This document shows positions 1 to 7,670 of a DNA stretch of 22,491 nt, piece after piece; the first letter of the stretch is position 1; the number at the start of each line of letters is the position of its first letter. Source of the stretch: an uncultured Clostridia bacterium. GTDB lineage: Bacteria > Bacillota > Clostridia > Christensenellales > Aristaeellaceae. The notes below the pieces were generated by a model. That model was given only the letters and a program-made list of their open reading frames with translations. It did not search any database and was not told the origin of the DNA. Both the position numbers and the translations under genes were made by a program. Where the stretch lies: the NCBI GenBank assembly GCA_937907055.1, contig CALCTW010000030.1, forward strand, positions 1-22,491, read 5' to 3'.

Positions 1-1431
1 ACCAGTGATTTTTCTTCCGGTACCGATGGCTGGTATGCCCGCGGAACAGGGGAGACCAGGGTATCCGTGACGACGGACGGTCTTTATACGGAAGGAAGAA
101 CAGCCACCTGGAACAGTCCCGGCAGGGATTTCCCGCTGACGAACGGTGTGAGCTATGACCTGAGCGTGTGGATCTATCAGGATGAAAAGGATGTTGTTCC
201 GTTCATTCTGTCTCTGGCGCGCACCAAGGACGGCAACGAAAGCTACGCGAATTTGGGCACCGCGGATGTGAAAAAGGGTGTATGGACCGAACTGAAATGC
301 ACCTATAAGGCCGGCGCGTATGATGCTTATGTTCTTTATGTGGAGACCGGTTCCGGTCTTGTTTCCTTCACGATGAAGGATTTCAAACTGAGCGCTGATT
401 TTGTTTCCTATCGTTTTGACATTCCCGCGCTGAAGGATGTTTATGCCGGTTCGTTTGAGTTTGGCGGCGCGCTGACCCGTGAAGAGGCGGAAAACAACGC
501 GATGATGGACTTCTATCAGAGACAGTTTTCGATCCTGACCCCCGGGAACGAGCTGAAGCCGGATTCCCTGATCGATGTGGTATACAGCAAGCAGCTGGCC
601 AAGAAGGATGATACGCAGGTCGCGCTGCGGTTCAGCGCGGCAAAGCCCATGCTGGATCAGGCGAAGGCACGCGGGATCAAGGTGCACGGTCATGTGCTGG
701 TCTGGCACAGCCAGACGCCGGAAGCCTTCTTCCATGAGGGTTATGATGTAAACAATCCGTTTGTGAGCCGTGAAGTGATGCTGGCCCGTCTGGATAACTA
801 TATCCGTCAGGTCATGGAATACACGGAGAAGAATTATCCCGGCCTGATCGTCAGCTGGGATGTGGTGAATGAAGCAGTCGCGGACGGCAGCACCAAGCTG
901 CGTGAAAGCAACTGGACCCGGGTTGTGGGGGAGGACTTCATCAACCGCGCGTTCGAGATCGCCCGCAAATACGCGCCGGAGGGGACATTACTGTTCTATA
1001 ATGATTATAACAGTGCTTCCGAGCCCAAGCTGACAGGGATCGCCAAGGTGATGAGCAGCCTGATCGCCGATGGTACGGTGGACGGCTTTGGGTTCCAGAG
1101 TCATTATGATGTGAACAGCCCCGGCATCAAGACGATCAGGAATGCCTTTGACCGTATTCTCGGACTGGGCAATGTGAAGCTGAGGATCAGTGAACTGGAT
1201 GTTTCCGTGCGCTATGATCTGGATACCGAGTATCAGAAACAGGCTGATTATTACGGTCAGCTGATGGATCTGTACCGGGAATACAGCGATGATATCGTAT
1301 CGGTGCAGGTGTGGGGCGTAACGGATGATCAGAGCTGGAGAGCTTCCGGCCATCCGCTGCTGTTTGACAAGAACGGACAGCCCAAGCCTGCTTTCTGGGC
1401 GGTCGCGGAGCCGGACAAGGCTGCTGAGTGA
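1..1431 (+). CDS. GH10 endo-1,4-beta-xylanase with N-terminal carbohydrate-binding module (5'-truncated by window)
   Basis: This gene encodes the C-terminal 476 residues of a secreted family 10 glycoside hydrolase, which cleaves internal beta-1,4 bonds of xylan with retention. The frame is open from base 1 to a TGA stop, so the true start and any signal peptide lie upstream; the GTG at 67 is internal. Visible residues 1 to about 140 form a beta-rich module with the GRTATWNSP motif typical of CBM4_9/CBM22-type modules. The catalytic barrel follows, with NELKPDS near residue 183, HGHVLVWHSQTP from residue 229, the acid/base Glu in WDVVNEA at residue 291 and the nucleophile Glu in SELDVS at residue 398. 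All key GH10 motifs are present, so the enzyme should be active. It is separated from the next operon by a terminator and a new promoter, so it is a different transcription unit. Confidence in the family is very high; xylan as substrate is the normal GH10 activity. Confidence 0.96.
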   Translation, partial: TSDFSSGTDGWYARGTGETRVSVTTDGLYTEGRTATWNSPGRDFPLTNGVSYDLSVWIYQDEKDVVPFILSLARTKDGNESYANLGTADVKKGVWTELKCTYKAGAYDAYVLYVETGSGLVSFTMKDFKLSADFVSYRFDIPALKDVYAGSFEFGGALTREEAENNAMMDFYQRQFSILTPGNELKPDSLIDVVYSKQLAKKDDTQVALRFSAAKPMLDQAKARGIKVHGHVLVWHSQTPEAFFHEGYDVNNPFVSREVMLARLDNYIRQVMEYTEKNYPGLIVSWDVVNEAVADGSTKLRESNWTRVVGEDFINRAFEIARKYAPEGTLLFYNDYNSASEPKLTGIAKVMSSLIADGTVDGFGFQSHYDVNSPGIKTIRNAFDRILGLGNVKLRISELDVSVRYDLDTEYQKQADYYGQLMDLYREYSDDIVSVQVWGVTDDQSWRASGHPLLFDKNGQPKPAFWAVAEPDKAAE

Positions 1432-1471
1432 CAGAAAACGCATAACCTCAGACCGCAAAGCTGATGTGAAA

Positions 1472-1526
1472 GCAGGATTTCGCGCCTGAAAAGAGCGCAG
1501 ATGTTCATGATCTGATGAGATCCTGC
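1472..1526 (+). other. nested inverted repeat downstream of xylanase gene
   Basis: GCAGGAT (1472-1478) pairs with ATCCTGC (1520-1526). Inside it GCGC pairs with GCGC around a 9-nt loop. This could be a structured 3' untranslated region upstream of the true terminator at 1556. There is no U-tract, so it is not a terminator itself. The pairing is visible, but any role is unknown and it may be fortuitous. Confidence 0.3.
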
Positions 1527-1555
1527 ACTAAAAGATTACTAAAATATTTCGTTTG

Positions 1556-1587
1556 ATCGGTCAAATGTTACATTTGACCGATTTTTT
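1556..1587 (+). terminator. intrinsic terminator after xylanase gene
   Basis: A perfect 12-bp stem, ATCGGTCAAATG / CATTTGACCGAT, closes a TTA loop and runs into a T6 tract. It lies 125 nt after the xylanase stop and just before the promoter of the next operon, so it insulates the two units. The stem is symmetric, but A-rich sequence on its left is sparse, so the + strand direction is favoured. Confidence 0.9.
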
Positions 1588-1618
1588 GTGCAAACTGACA
1601 AAATACAATGCCGTTCTA

Positions 1619-1647
1619 TTGACAATGTTGTCGCAGAAGGATATAAT
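1619..1647 (+). promoter_or_regulatory. SigA-type promoter of the eight-gene operon
   Basis: TTGACA at 1619-1624 and TATAAT at 1642-1647 are separated by exactly 17 bp. This is a perfect consensus vegetative promoter. Transcription should begin near 1654, giving a 5' leader of about 85 nt before the ATG at 1740. Such a strong core promoter usually needs a repressor or attenuator if the operon is to be regulated; see the leader hairpin at 1701-1717. Confidence 0.93.
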
Positions 1648-1660
1648 TTTACCAGTTTTG

Positions 1661-1717
1661 AAGGGATTTTTTACGATTCCCTTTTTAATGTTCCCCAAAT
1701 CGCGTGAGTTTCACGCG
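1661..1717 (+). promoter_or_regulatory. leader inverted repeats (possible attenuator and operator)
   Basis: The leader holds two inverted repeats. AAGGGA (1661-1666) can pair with TCCCTT (1678-1683), with T residues after it, like a weak attenuator. CGCGTGA (1701-1707) and TCACGCG (1711-1717) form a perfect 7-bp hairpin or 17-bp operator-like palindrome, 8 nt before the Shine-Dalgarno sequence at 1725-1729. A LacI- or GntR-type repressor site just downstream of a consensus promoter is a plausible reading. The repeats are directly visible; the function is inference. Confidence 0.4.
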
Positions 1718-1739
1718 TAAAAACAGGAGTGACGACCAT

Positions 1740-4700
1740 ATGATGATGAGCAAGTGGAAGAAATGGTTGATCGGCCTGCTTGTAGTCGCTGCGGTTGTAG
1801 CACTGATCACAGTGCTCACCCGGACGGATAACAACTTCGAGAAGAAGTATGCCGGCTACGACTTGAGCGAGGACGTGGAGGGATTCAGCCGTGCTGACAC
1901 CTCCTACGACAGCTATTTGCTGAAGTACGATGACGCGCTGGCGGTGACCGGCCTGACGGATGCGAACAGGGAATCCGCGTCTGCCTGGCACGACATTTAC
2001 GGCGATCTGTACGTTGTACCTGCCGGCAATACTGCCGAATGGGAGATCACCGTCGCGATCGAAGGCGACTACGGCATCGAAGTGGAGTATACGACACCTG
2101 TCGAATACACCGGCGCGCCCGTCATGGCGCTGATGCTGGGCGAAGCGGAACTGTTTAACGGTTCGGCTGCTTTTGTGATGCCTGAAATCGACACTGCCAT
2201 CGGTACTTTTGAAGTAGAAGAGGGCCTGACCCCCGAAGTGGTGACAGAAGTTGTGATCGTGGATGAGAATGCCGCGGAAGAAACGACTGAAGCTGCTGAG
2301 GAAGAAGTCATCCCCGTTGTGACCAAGACACTGCACAACAAGCAGAAGGTCATGCTGGCCGATGCCGAAGGTAACGAGATCAAGGCGCATCTGGTGCCCG
2401 GTACCTATAAGCTGACAGTCAAGTGCGATGACACCGATGTTGTGTATGAGATGATCGAGCTGCGTTCCAAGGCGGATCGTCCCGCGGGCAAGAACTACAC
2501 CGTCGATATGGATGACTTTACCGTGGAAGCCGGTACGGCTTATACGGCGACGACCGACGACGCGGAAAAGGATCTGAAGTCCTACACCCATACCTCCGGC
2601 CTCTGCACGGAAGCAGATTCCGTCGTGACATTGAAGGTCAATGTCGAAGAAGCCGGTTATTACTATGTGCTGCTTGATTACTACGCTGTGGCTTCCCGCG
2701 GTGTGGATATCGAGCGCATCATCAGCATCAACGGCGAAGTGCCCTTTGACGGCGCGAAGACGCTGTGCTTCTCCCGCATGTGGACCGATAAGTCCAAGGT
2801 GCGTGTCATCAATGACGGCAAGGTCGTTTTTGACGGCGAGGGCGAAGCTGAGGTCATCACCGTGAACGGCAATGCCGGTGTCCGCGTCACCAAGGACAAG
2901 GCGATCCTCTTTGAAGGCGAAGGTACCTTTGAGACCTACACCGTCAAGAAGGATAATCAGGGCAACGACATCCGTCCCTCCCAGGCTGAATATTTCGGCT
3001 GGCAGCAGGCTTACTGCAGGGATGACATGGGCTATGAGACCCTGCCTTATCAGTTCTATTTCGTGAAGGGCGAAAACACCATCACGCTTCAGGCTGTGAA
3101 TGAGCCGATGATCATCGGCGCGATCACCGTCACTTCTGTGACAAGCCGCGCCACCTATGAACAGTATAAAGCCGCCGCTCCCGAACAGGTGACGATGACC
3201 GCTGAAGGCGAGAATTACCTGCAGATCGTGCAGGGTGAATCCGCTTACCTGCGTTCCACGCCCTCCCTGTTCCCCAAGTATGATCGTTCCTCCGCTGCTA
3301 CTGTTCCCTACAGCGTGGACAAGACCATCCTGAACTACATTGGCGGCGACAGCTGGAACAAGCCGAACGAGTGGATTGAATGGCAGTTCGAAGTGCCTGA
3401 GGATGGTTATTACAATATCACCGTCAAGGCTCGTCAGCATTATCAGCGCGGCGCGCTCAGCTGCCGCAGCGTGTATATCGACGGCGTGATCCCCTTCGAG
3501 GAGCTTTCCGCGGTCGAGTTCATGTACAGCACCGAATGGCAGATGTACACCCTGGGGGATAAGGAAGGAAACGCTTATCGCTTCTACCTGACCAAGGGCA
3601 ATCACACCATCCGTCTGGAGGCGACCCTCGGTGCGATGGGTGAGATCCTGAAGAACATGGAAGACAGCATCTTCCGCCTGAACCTCATCTACCGTAAGAT
3701 CCTGGTCCTGACCGGCGTCAACCCCGACCGCTTCCGCGATTATGATCTGAAGGGCAAGTACCCCGAGGTCATCGACGCGATGGCGCTGGAAGGCAGACGC
3801 CTGTACAAGCTGGTGGATGACACGGTCTCCATCACCGGACAGAAGAGCGACCGTGTGGCTGTCGCGCAGACCATCGCGGTCCAGCTGGAGCAGTTCGTGA
3901 AGAATAATCAGAGAATCACGGAAAGCTTCACCAACTTCAAGGACAATATCACTTCTCTCGGTACCGCCATGCAGAACATGAGCGAGACCAAGCTGGATAT
4001 CGACCTTGTGGTCATCAGCGGTGAAAAGGCAGCCCTGCCCACCTACAATGACGGATTCTTCGCGCAGATGGGCCACGAGATCCGCAGCTGCGTTACCTCC
4101 TTCTTTGTCGATTACAACAGTCTGGGTGATAAGTACGATGAAGAGAATGATGACAACCTGATCGAAGTCTGGATCACCACCGGCCGCGACCAGAGCACCA
4201 TCCTCAAGACCATGATCGATGATGACTTCACTCCGAATTACCTGACCGCGGACGGCAAGCAGATCCACGTCAACGTGAAGCTGGTTGTTGCCGATACGCT
4301 GCTGACGGCGGTCGTTGCCGGTAACGGTCCCGACGTCGTCCTGTCTCTGGGTTCCTGGTTCCCCGTCAACTACGCCATGCGTAACGCGGTCGAGGATCTG
4401 ACCCAGTTCCCCGATTACAACGAAGTCGTCAGTGACTTTGAACCTTCCGCTCTGGTCGCCATGACATACCGCAGTTATGAAAAGGATGCGGACGGCGAAG
4501 TGGTGAAGGATGAGAACGGCGAGCTGAAGTATCACGACGGCGTGTACGCGCTGCCCGAGACACAGGAATACAGCCTGCTGTTCTACCGCACCGACGTTCT
4601 TTCCGAATATGACCTGAAGGTTCCCGAGACCTGGGATGAGCTGATCGCCATCCTGCCCACACTGCAGGGCAACAACCTTTCTGTCGGTATTCCGTATCCT

Positions 4701-5453
4701 GATATCGTGGTCGTTGACATGAGTGTGCTCAACTCCATGATCTATCAGAATGACGGTGCCATCTATGATGAGCACGGCATGAAGACCGAGATCGACAACG
4801 AATCCGGTGTTGCCGCGTTCAAGACCTACACCAGCCTTTACAACGACTACGGTCTGCCCACGGTTTACGACTTCGTCAGCCGCTTCCGCAGCGGTGAGAT
4901 GCCGATCGGTATTTCCAGCTACAGCGCCTATAATACGCTGGCTGTATCCGCTCCCGAGATCCGCGGTCTGTGGGACTTCGCGCTTCTGCCCGGTACCAGA
5001 AAGACCGGTGCTGACGGCAAGGAGTTCATCGATCGCAGCGTGCACGCGCAGGGTCTGACCTGTATGCTGATCGCGACCGATAACGAAACGATCAAGCAGA
5101 ACGCGTGGACCTTCATGAAGTGGTGGGTCAGTGCCGAGACTCAGGTCCGCTTCGGCCGTGAGATCGAAAGCGTACTGGGCAGCAGCGCCCGTTACGCCAC
5201 CGCGAACAAGCAGGCACTGAAGCAGCTGGCCTGGACGAATGATCAGCTGAAGGTGCTGCAGGAGCAGCAGAGCTGGACAGTCGGCTTCCGTGAAGTCGCC
5301 GGCGGCTACTCCACCACCCGTCACATGACCAACGCCATCCGTAAGGTCATCAATGACAAGGATGACGTTCGCGAGACGGTCATGAACTACGCCAAGACGA
5401 TCAACGAAGAAATCAAGATCAAGCGGCAGGAATTCAACCTGCCCACAGAATAA
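1740..5453 (+). CDS. membrane-anchored fusion of tandem beta-sandwich modules with a CUT1-type sugar solute-binding protein
   Basis: The 1237-aa product should capture a sugar outside the membrane and pass it to the two permeases encoded next. Residues 8-26 are a hydrophobic anchor after a lysine-rich start, with no lipobox. A Glu-rich low-complexity stretch lies near residues 175-195. Two related beta-sandwich modules follow at about 295-467 and 545-634; both show a V-x-(E/D)-x-G-Y-Y strand, a (S/Y)I(N/D)GxxPF strand and a closing KG(E/N)xTI strand, as in CBM6/CBM35-like folds. A helical linker spans about 675-760. Residues about 808-1237 are a family-1 extracellular solute-binding domain, with VVAGNGPDVVLS, LPETQEYSLLFYRTDVL, VPETWDEL and AWTFMKWWVSAETQ. 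The ATG at 1740 was chosen over GTG at 1704 because AGGAG at 1725-1729 is 10 nt away and GTG has no site. A normal binding protein is about 430 aa, so the N-terminal 800 residues are extra. Family is confident; the ligand is unknown. Confidence 0.9.
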   Translation: MMMSKWKKWLIGLLVVAAVVALITVLTRTDNNFEKKYAGYDLSEDVEGFSRADTSYDSYLLKYDDALAVTGLTDANRESASAWHDIYGDLYVVPAGNTAEWEITVAIEGDYGIEVEYTTPVEYTGAPVMALMLGEAELFNGSAAFVMPEIDTAIGTFEVEEGLTPEVVTEVVIVDENAAEETTEAAEEEVIPVVTKTLHNKQKVMLADAEGNEIKAHLVPGTYKLTVKCDDTDVVYEMIELRSKADRPAGKNYTVDMDDFTVEAGTAYTATTDDAEKDLKSYTHTSGLCTEADSVVTLKVNVEEAGYYYVLLDYYAVASRGVDIERIISINGEVPFDGAKTLCFSRMWTDKSKVRVINDGKVVFDGEGEAEVITVNGNAGVRVTKDKAILFEGEGTFETYTVKKDNQGNDIRPSQAEYFGWQQAYCRDDMGYETLPYQFYFVKGENTITLQAVNEPMIIGAITVTSVTSRATYEQYKAAAPEQVTMTAEGENYLQIVQGESAYLRSTPSLFPKYDRSSAATVPYSVDKTILNYIGGDSWNKPNEWIEWQFEVPEDGYYNITVKARQHYQRGALSCRSVYIDGVIPFEELSAVEFMYSTEWQMYTLGDKEGNAYRFYLTKGNHTIRLEATLGAMGEILKNMEDSIFRLNLIYRKILVLTGVNPDRFRDYDLKGKYPEVIDAMALEGRRLYKLVDDTVSITGQKSDRVAVAQTIAVQLEQFVKNNQRITESFTNFKDNITSLGTAMQNMSETKLDIDLVVISGEKAALPTYNDGFFAQMGHEIRSCVTSFFVDYNSLGDKYDEENDDNLIEVWITTGRDQSTILKTMIDDDFTPNYLTADGKQIHVNVKLVVADTLLTAVVAGNGPDVVLSLGSWFPVNYAMRNAVEDLTQFPDYNEVVSDFEPSALVAMTYRSYEKDADGEVVKDENGELKYHDGVYALPETQEYSLLFYRTDVLSEYDLKVPETWDELIAILPTLQGNNLSVGIPYPDIVVVDMSVLNSMIYQNDGAIYDEHGMKTEIDNESGVAAFKTYTSLYNDYGLPTVYDFVSRFRSGEMPIGISSYSAYNTLAVSAPEIRGLWDFALLPGTRKTGADGKEFIDRSVHAQGLTCMLIATDNETIKQNAWTFMKWWVSAETQVRFGREIESVLGSSARYATANKQALKQLAWTNDQLKVLQEQQSWTVGFREVAGGYSTTRHMTNAIRKVINDKDDVRETVMNYAKTINEEIKIKRQEFNLPTE

Positions 5454-5471
5454 AGGGAAGGGGGAGTGAAA

Positions 5472-6416
5472 ATGCAATCACGTTCTTTTATCAGCAGATA
5501 TGCCTCAATGAAGAAAGAATACTTGAAGTATGGTTGGCTGAAAGCGAAGCGCAATAAGGTGTGCTACCTGTTCCTTGCGCCTTATGCAATATTGTTCTTC
5601 ACCTTCATTATTCTGCCGATCTGCACGTCGATCTTCTACAGTTTCACCTACTACAACATTCTGGAAGCGCCAAAGTGGGTCGGTTTCCAGAACTACATCA
5701 ACCTGGTTCTGCAGGATGAGGTGTTCCTTACATCCGTTAAGAACACATTCGTCATTGCCGTCGTAACAGGTCCTATCGGTTACATGCTCTCCTTCCTCTT
5801 CGCGTGGTTCATCAATGAGCTGCCGAAGTGGCTGCGCGCAGTGGCGGTCGTCGTTTTCTACGCGCCTTCTATCGCGGCCAGCGCGTTCGCCATCTTCTCC
5901 ATCCTTTTCCGCGGCGACGCTTACGGCTTCCTGAACAGCCTGCTGCTGGAATTCGGCTTCATCGACGCGCCTATCCTGTGGCTGACCAACCCCACCTACA
6001 TGATGCCCGTTCTGATCGTGGTTATCCTGTGGATGAGCATGGGTACCGGCTTCCTTTCCTTCGTTGCCGGTTTCCAGGGTATCGACAAAAGTATGTATGA
6101 AGCCGGTTATGTGGACGGTGTCCGCAACCGCTGGCAGGAACTGTACCACATCACCCTGCCCAGCATGAAGCCCATGCTGATGTTCGGTGCTGTTATGAGT
6201 ATCACCTCCGCGTTCAACGTCAGTGACGTTCCCCGTGTGCTGTGCGGATATCCTTCCACGGACTACGCCGCCCGTACGATCGTTACTCACTTGTTCGACT
6301 ATGGTTTCAGCCGCTTTGAAATGGGTTATGCCTCGGCCATCGCCACACTGCTGTTCCTGGTGATGATCCTGTGCAAGAAAGCCATTTCCAACATTCTTGC
6401 AAAGGTGGGTACTTAA
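5472..6416 (+). CDS. sugar ABC transporter permease, MalF/UgpA-type (pair 1)
   Basis: This 314-aa integral membrane protein is one half of a CUT1 import channel. Six hydrophobic segments are visible, starting with YLFLAPYAILFFTFIILP around residues 32-49. The cytoplasmic EAA loop that docks the ATPase begins at Glu210 (EAGYVDGVRNRWQELYHITLP) and has the invariant G and the closing LP. The start is ambiguous: GTG at 5466 and ATG at 5472 are both in frame. The purine-rich GGAAGGGGGAG (5456-5466) is better spaced for the ATG. The gene follows the binding-protein fusion by 18 nt and leaves only one base before the next permease, so the three are translated as a unit. No ATPase is encoded beside it; CUT1 systems of Bacillota commonly share MsmX/MsmK. 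Confidence 0.93.
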   Translation: MQSRSFISRYASMKKEYLKYGWLKAKRNKVCYLFLAPYAILFFTFIILPICTSIFYSFTYYNILEAPKWVGFQNYINLVLQDEVFLTSVKNTFVIAVVTGPIGYMLSFLFAWFINELPKWLRAVAVVVFYAPSIAASAFAIFSILFRGDAYGFLNSLLLEFGFIDAPILWLTNPTYMMPVLIVVILWMSMGTGFLSFVAGFQGIDKSMYEAGYVDGVRNRWQELYHITLPSMKPMLMFGAVMSITSAFNVSDVPRVLCGYPSTDYAARTIVTHLFDYGFSRFEMGYASAIATLLFLVMILCKKAISNILAKVGT

Positions 6417-6417
6417 T

Positions 6418-7629
6418 ATGAAAGAATTAAAATCCACCGGTTACATGACAGGGGCCGACGGCAAAAAATACCGCGGTGAATTTGTTGCCGGGGCAGAGGA
6501 GGCCTACTTCCTCTCCAAGGGCAATAAAGTAGTAGAATTCGCTTACAACCGCATGACGGATCTGGCCAATGTCCGCAACGGCAATACGGCTTCCACCATG
6601 ACGGTCGTCCTCAACGGAGATCAGAAGTACATCTTCTATCTCAGCAGAGGTGTGGTCATCCACAATCATCTGGATAAGAACTGGCCTTCCAAGCCGGTCC
6701 GCGCGAAGACCCGCGCCGATGAACTGAAGCGTCTGGCCGAGCTGCGCGGTGAGCGTATCCAGAAGGTGAAGAAGCACAAGATCCAGCGCCGTCATCCCAA
6801 CCGCTCCATCGCGGGTGATATCGGCATCTACATCATGCTTCTGATCTTCGCCATGCTGATGGCGTTCCCCATCGTGTTCTCTGTCAGCTCTTCTCTGAAG
6901 CCTCTGGACGAGCTGTTCCGTTTCCCGCCCACCCTGTTCCCGGAGCATCCCACCACGGATAACTTCTCCGACCTGCTGGTCACCATGGGACAGAGCTGGG
7001 TGCCCTTCAGCCGCTACATCGTCAACACGGTGTTTATCACCTTCGCCGGTACCTTCGGCCATCTGATCATCTGCTCCATGGCCGCCTTCGTGCTTGCGAA
7101 GTATGATTTCCCCGGCGGAAAGGCCTTCTTCGCCATCGTCACCACTGCTTTGATGTTCTCCGGTTACGTGACCGGTATTCCCAACTACGTCATCATGAGC
7201 AAGCTGGGAATGATCGATACCTACTGGTCTCTGCTTCTGCCGGCGTTCGCTGCGCCTATCGGACTGTTCATGATGAAGCAGTTCATGGAAGGCCTGCCGA
7301 CCGCCCTGATCGAAGCGGCGCACATCGACGGCGCAGGCGAATTCAGGATCTTCTGGAAGATCGTCATGCCGAACGTCAAGCCCGCCTGGCTGACCGTTAT
7401 CATCTTCTCTGTGCAGAGTCTGTGGAACAACAGCGCTGCCACGGTTATCTACAGTGAAGAGAAGAAGACGCTGGTCTACGCTCTGAATCAGATCCAGGCC
7501 GGCGGTATCGCGCGTACCGGTCAGACCGCGGCTGTTCAGGTCATCGTTATGGCCGTCCCGATCCTCATCTTCATTCTCAGCCAGAGCCAGATCCTTGAAA
7601 CCATGGCATCTTCCGGTATTAAGGACTGA
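6418..7629 (+). CDS. sugar ABC transporter permease, MalG-type, with unusual N-terminal cytoplasmic domain (pair 1)
   Basis: At 403 aa this is about 120 residues longer than a usual MalG-type permease (about 280). Residues 1 to about 100 form a separate soluble domain with alternating beta strands (KVVEFAYNRMTDLANV, STMTVVLNGDQKYIFYLSRG). A basic helical linker rich in Lys/Arg covers about 100-130, then six membrane segments start near residue 135 with DIGIYIMLLIFAMLMAFPIV. The EAA loop starts at Glu299 (EAAHIDGAGEFRIFWKIVMP). The N-terminus of such permeases is cytosolic, so the extra domain should face the cytoplasm, where it could touch the ATPase, lipids or a regulator. The beta pattern vaguely recalls PH/GRAM-like folds; that is a guess. 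Start ATG at 6418 has AAAGGTGG at 6401-6408 and lies one base after the previous stop; the upstream TTG at 6397 is inside the previous gene and less likely. Confidence 0.92.
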   Translation: MKELKSTGYMTGADGKKYRGEFVAGAEEAYFLSKGNKVVEFAYNRMTDLANVRNGNTASTMTVVLNGDQKYIFYLSRGVVIHNHLDKNWPSKPVRAKTRADELKRLAELRGERIQKVKKHKIQRRHPNRSIAGDIGIYIMLLIFAMLMAFPIVFSVSSSLKPLDELFRFPPTLFPEHPTTDNFSDLLVTMGQSWVPFSRYIVNTVFITFAGTFGHLIICSMAAFVLAKYDFPGGKAFFAIVTTALMFSGYVTGIPNYVIMSKLGMIDTYWSLLLPAFAAPIGLFMMKQFMEGLPTALIEAAHIDGAGEFRIFWKIVMPNVKPAWLTVIIFSVQSLWNNSAATVIYSEEKKTLVYALNQIQAGGIARTGQTAAVQVIVMAVPILIFILSQSQILETMASSGIKD

Positions 7630-7670
7630 TAACAGCAATATCGCAATTACAGAACAGGAGGAAAACACCC

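Noticed and set aside
67..1431. GTG at 67 as the start of the xylanase.
   Set aside because: The frame is open to base 1, and upstream residues continue the binding-module sequence; no ribosome site precedes the GTG.
1671..5477. A 1268-codon open frame on the minus strand opposite the binding-protein fusion.
   Set aside because: The plus-strand frame has recognisable domains, promoter and ribosome site. The antisense frame is His/Val/Asp-rich, has no known domains and no ribosome site, and results from codon bias.
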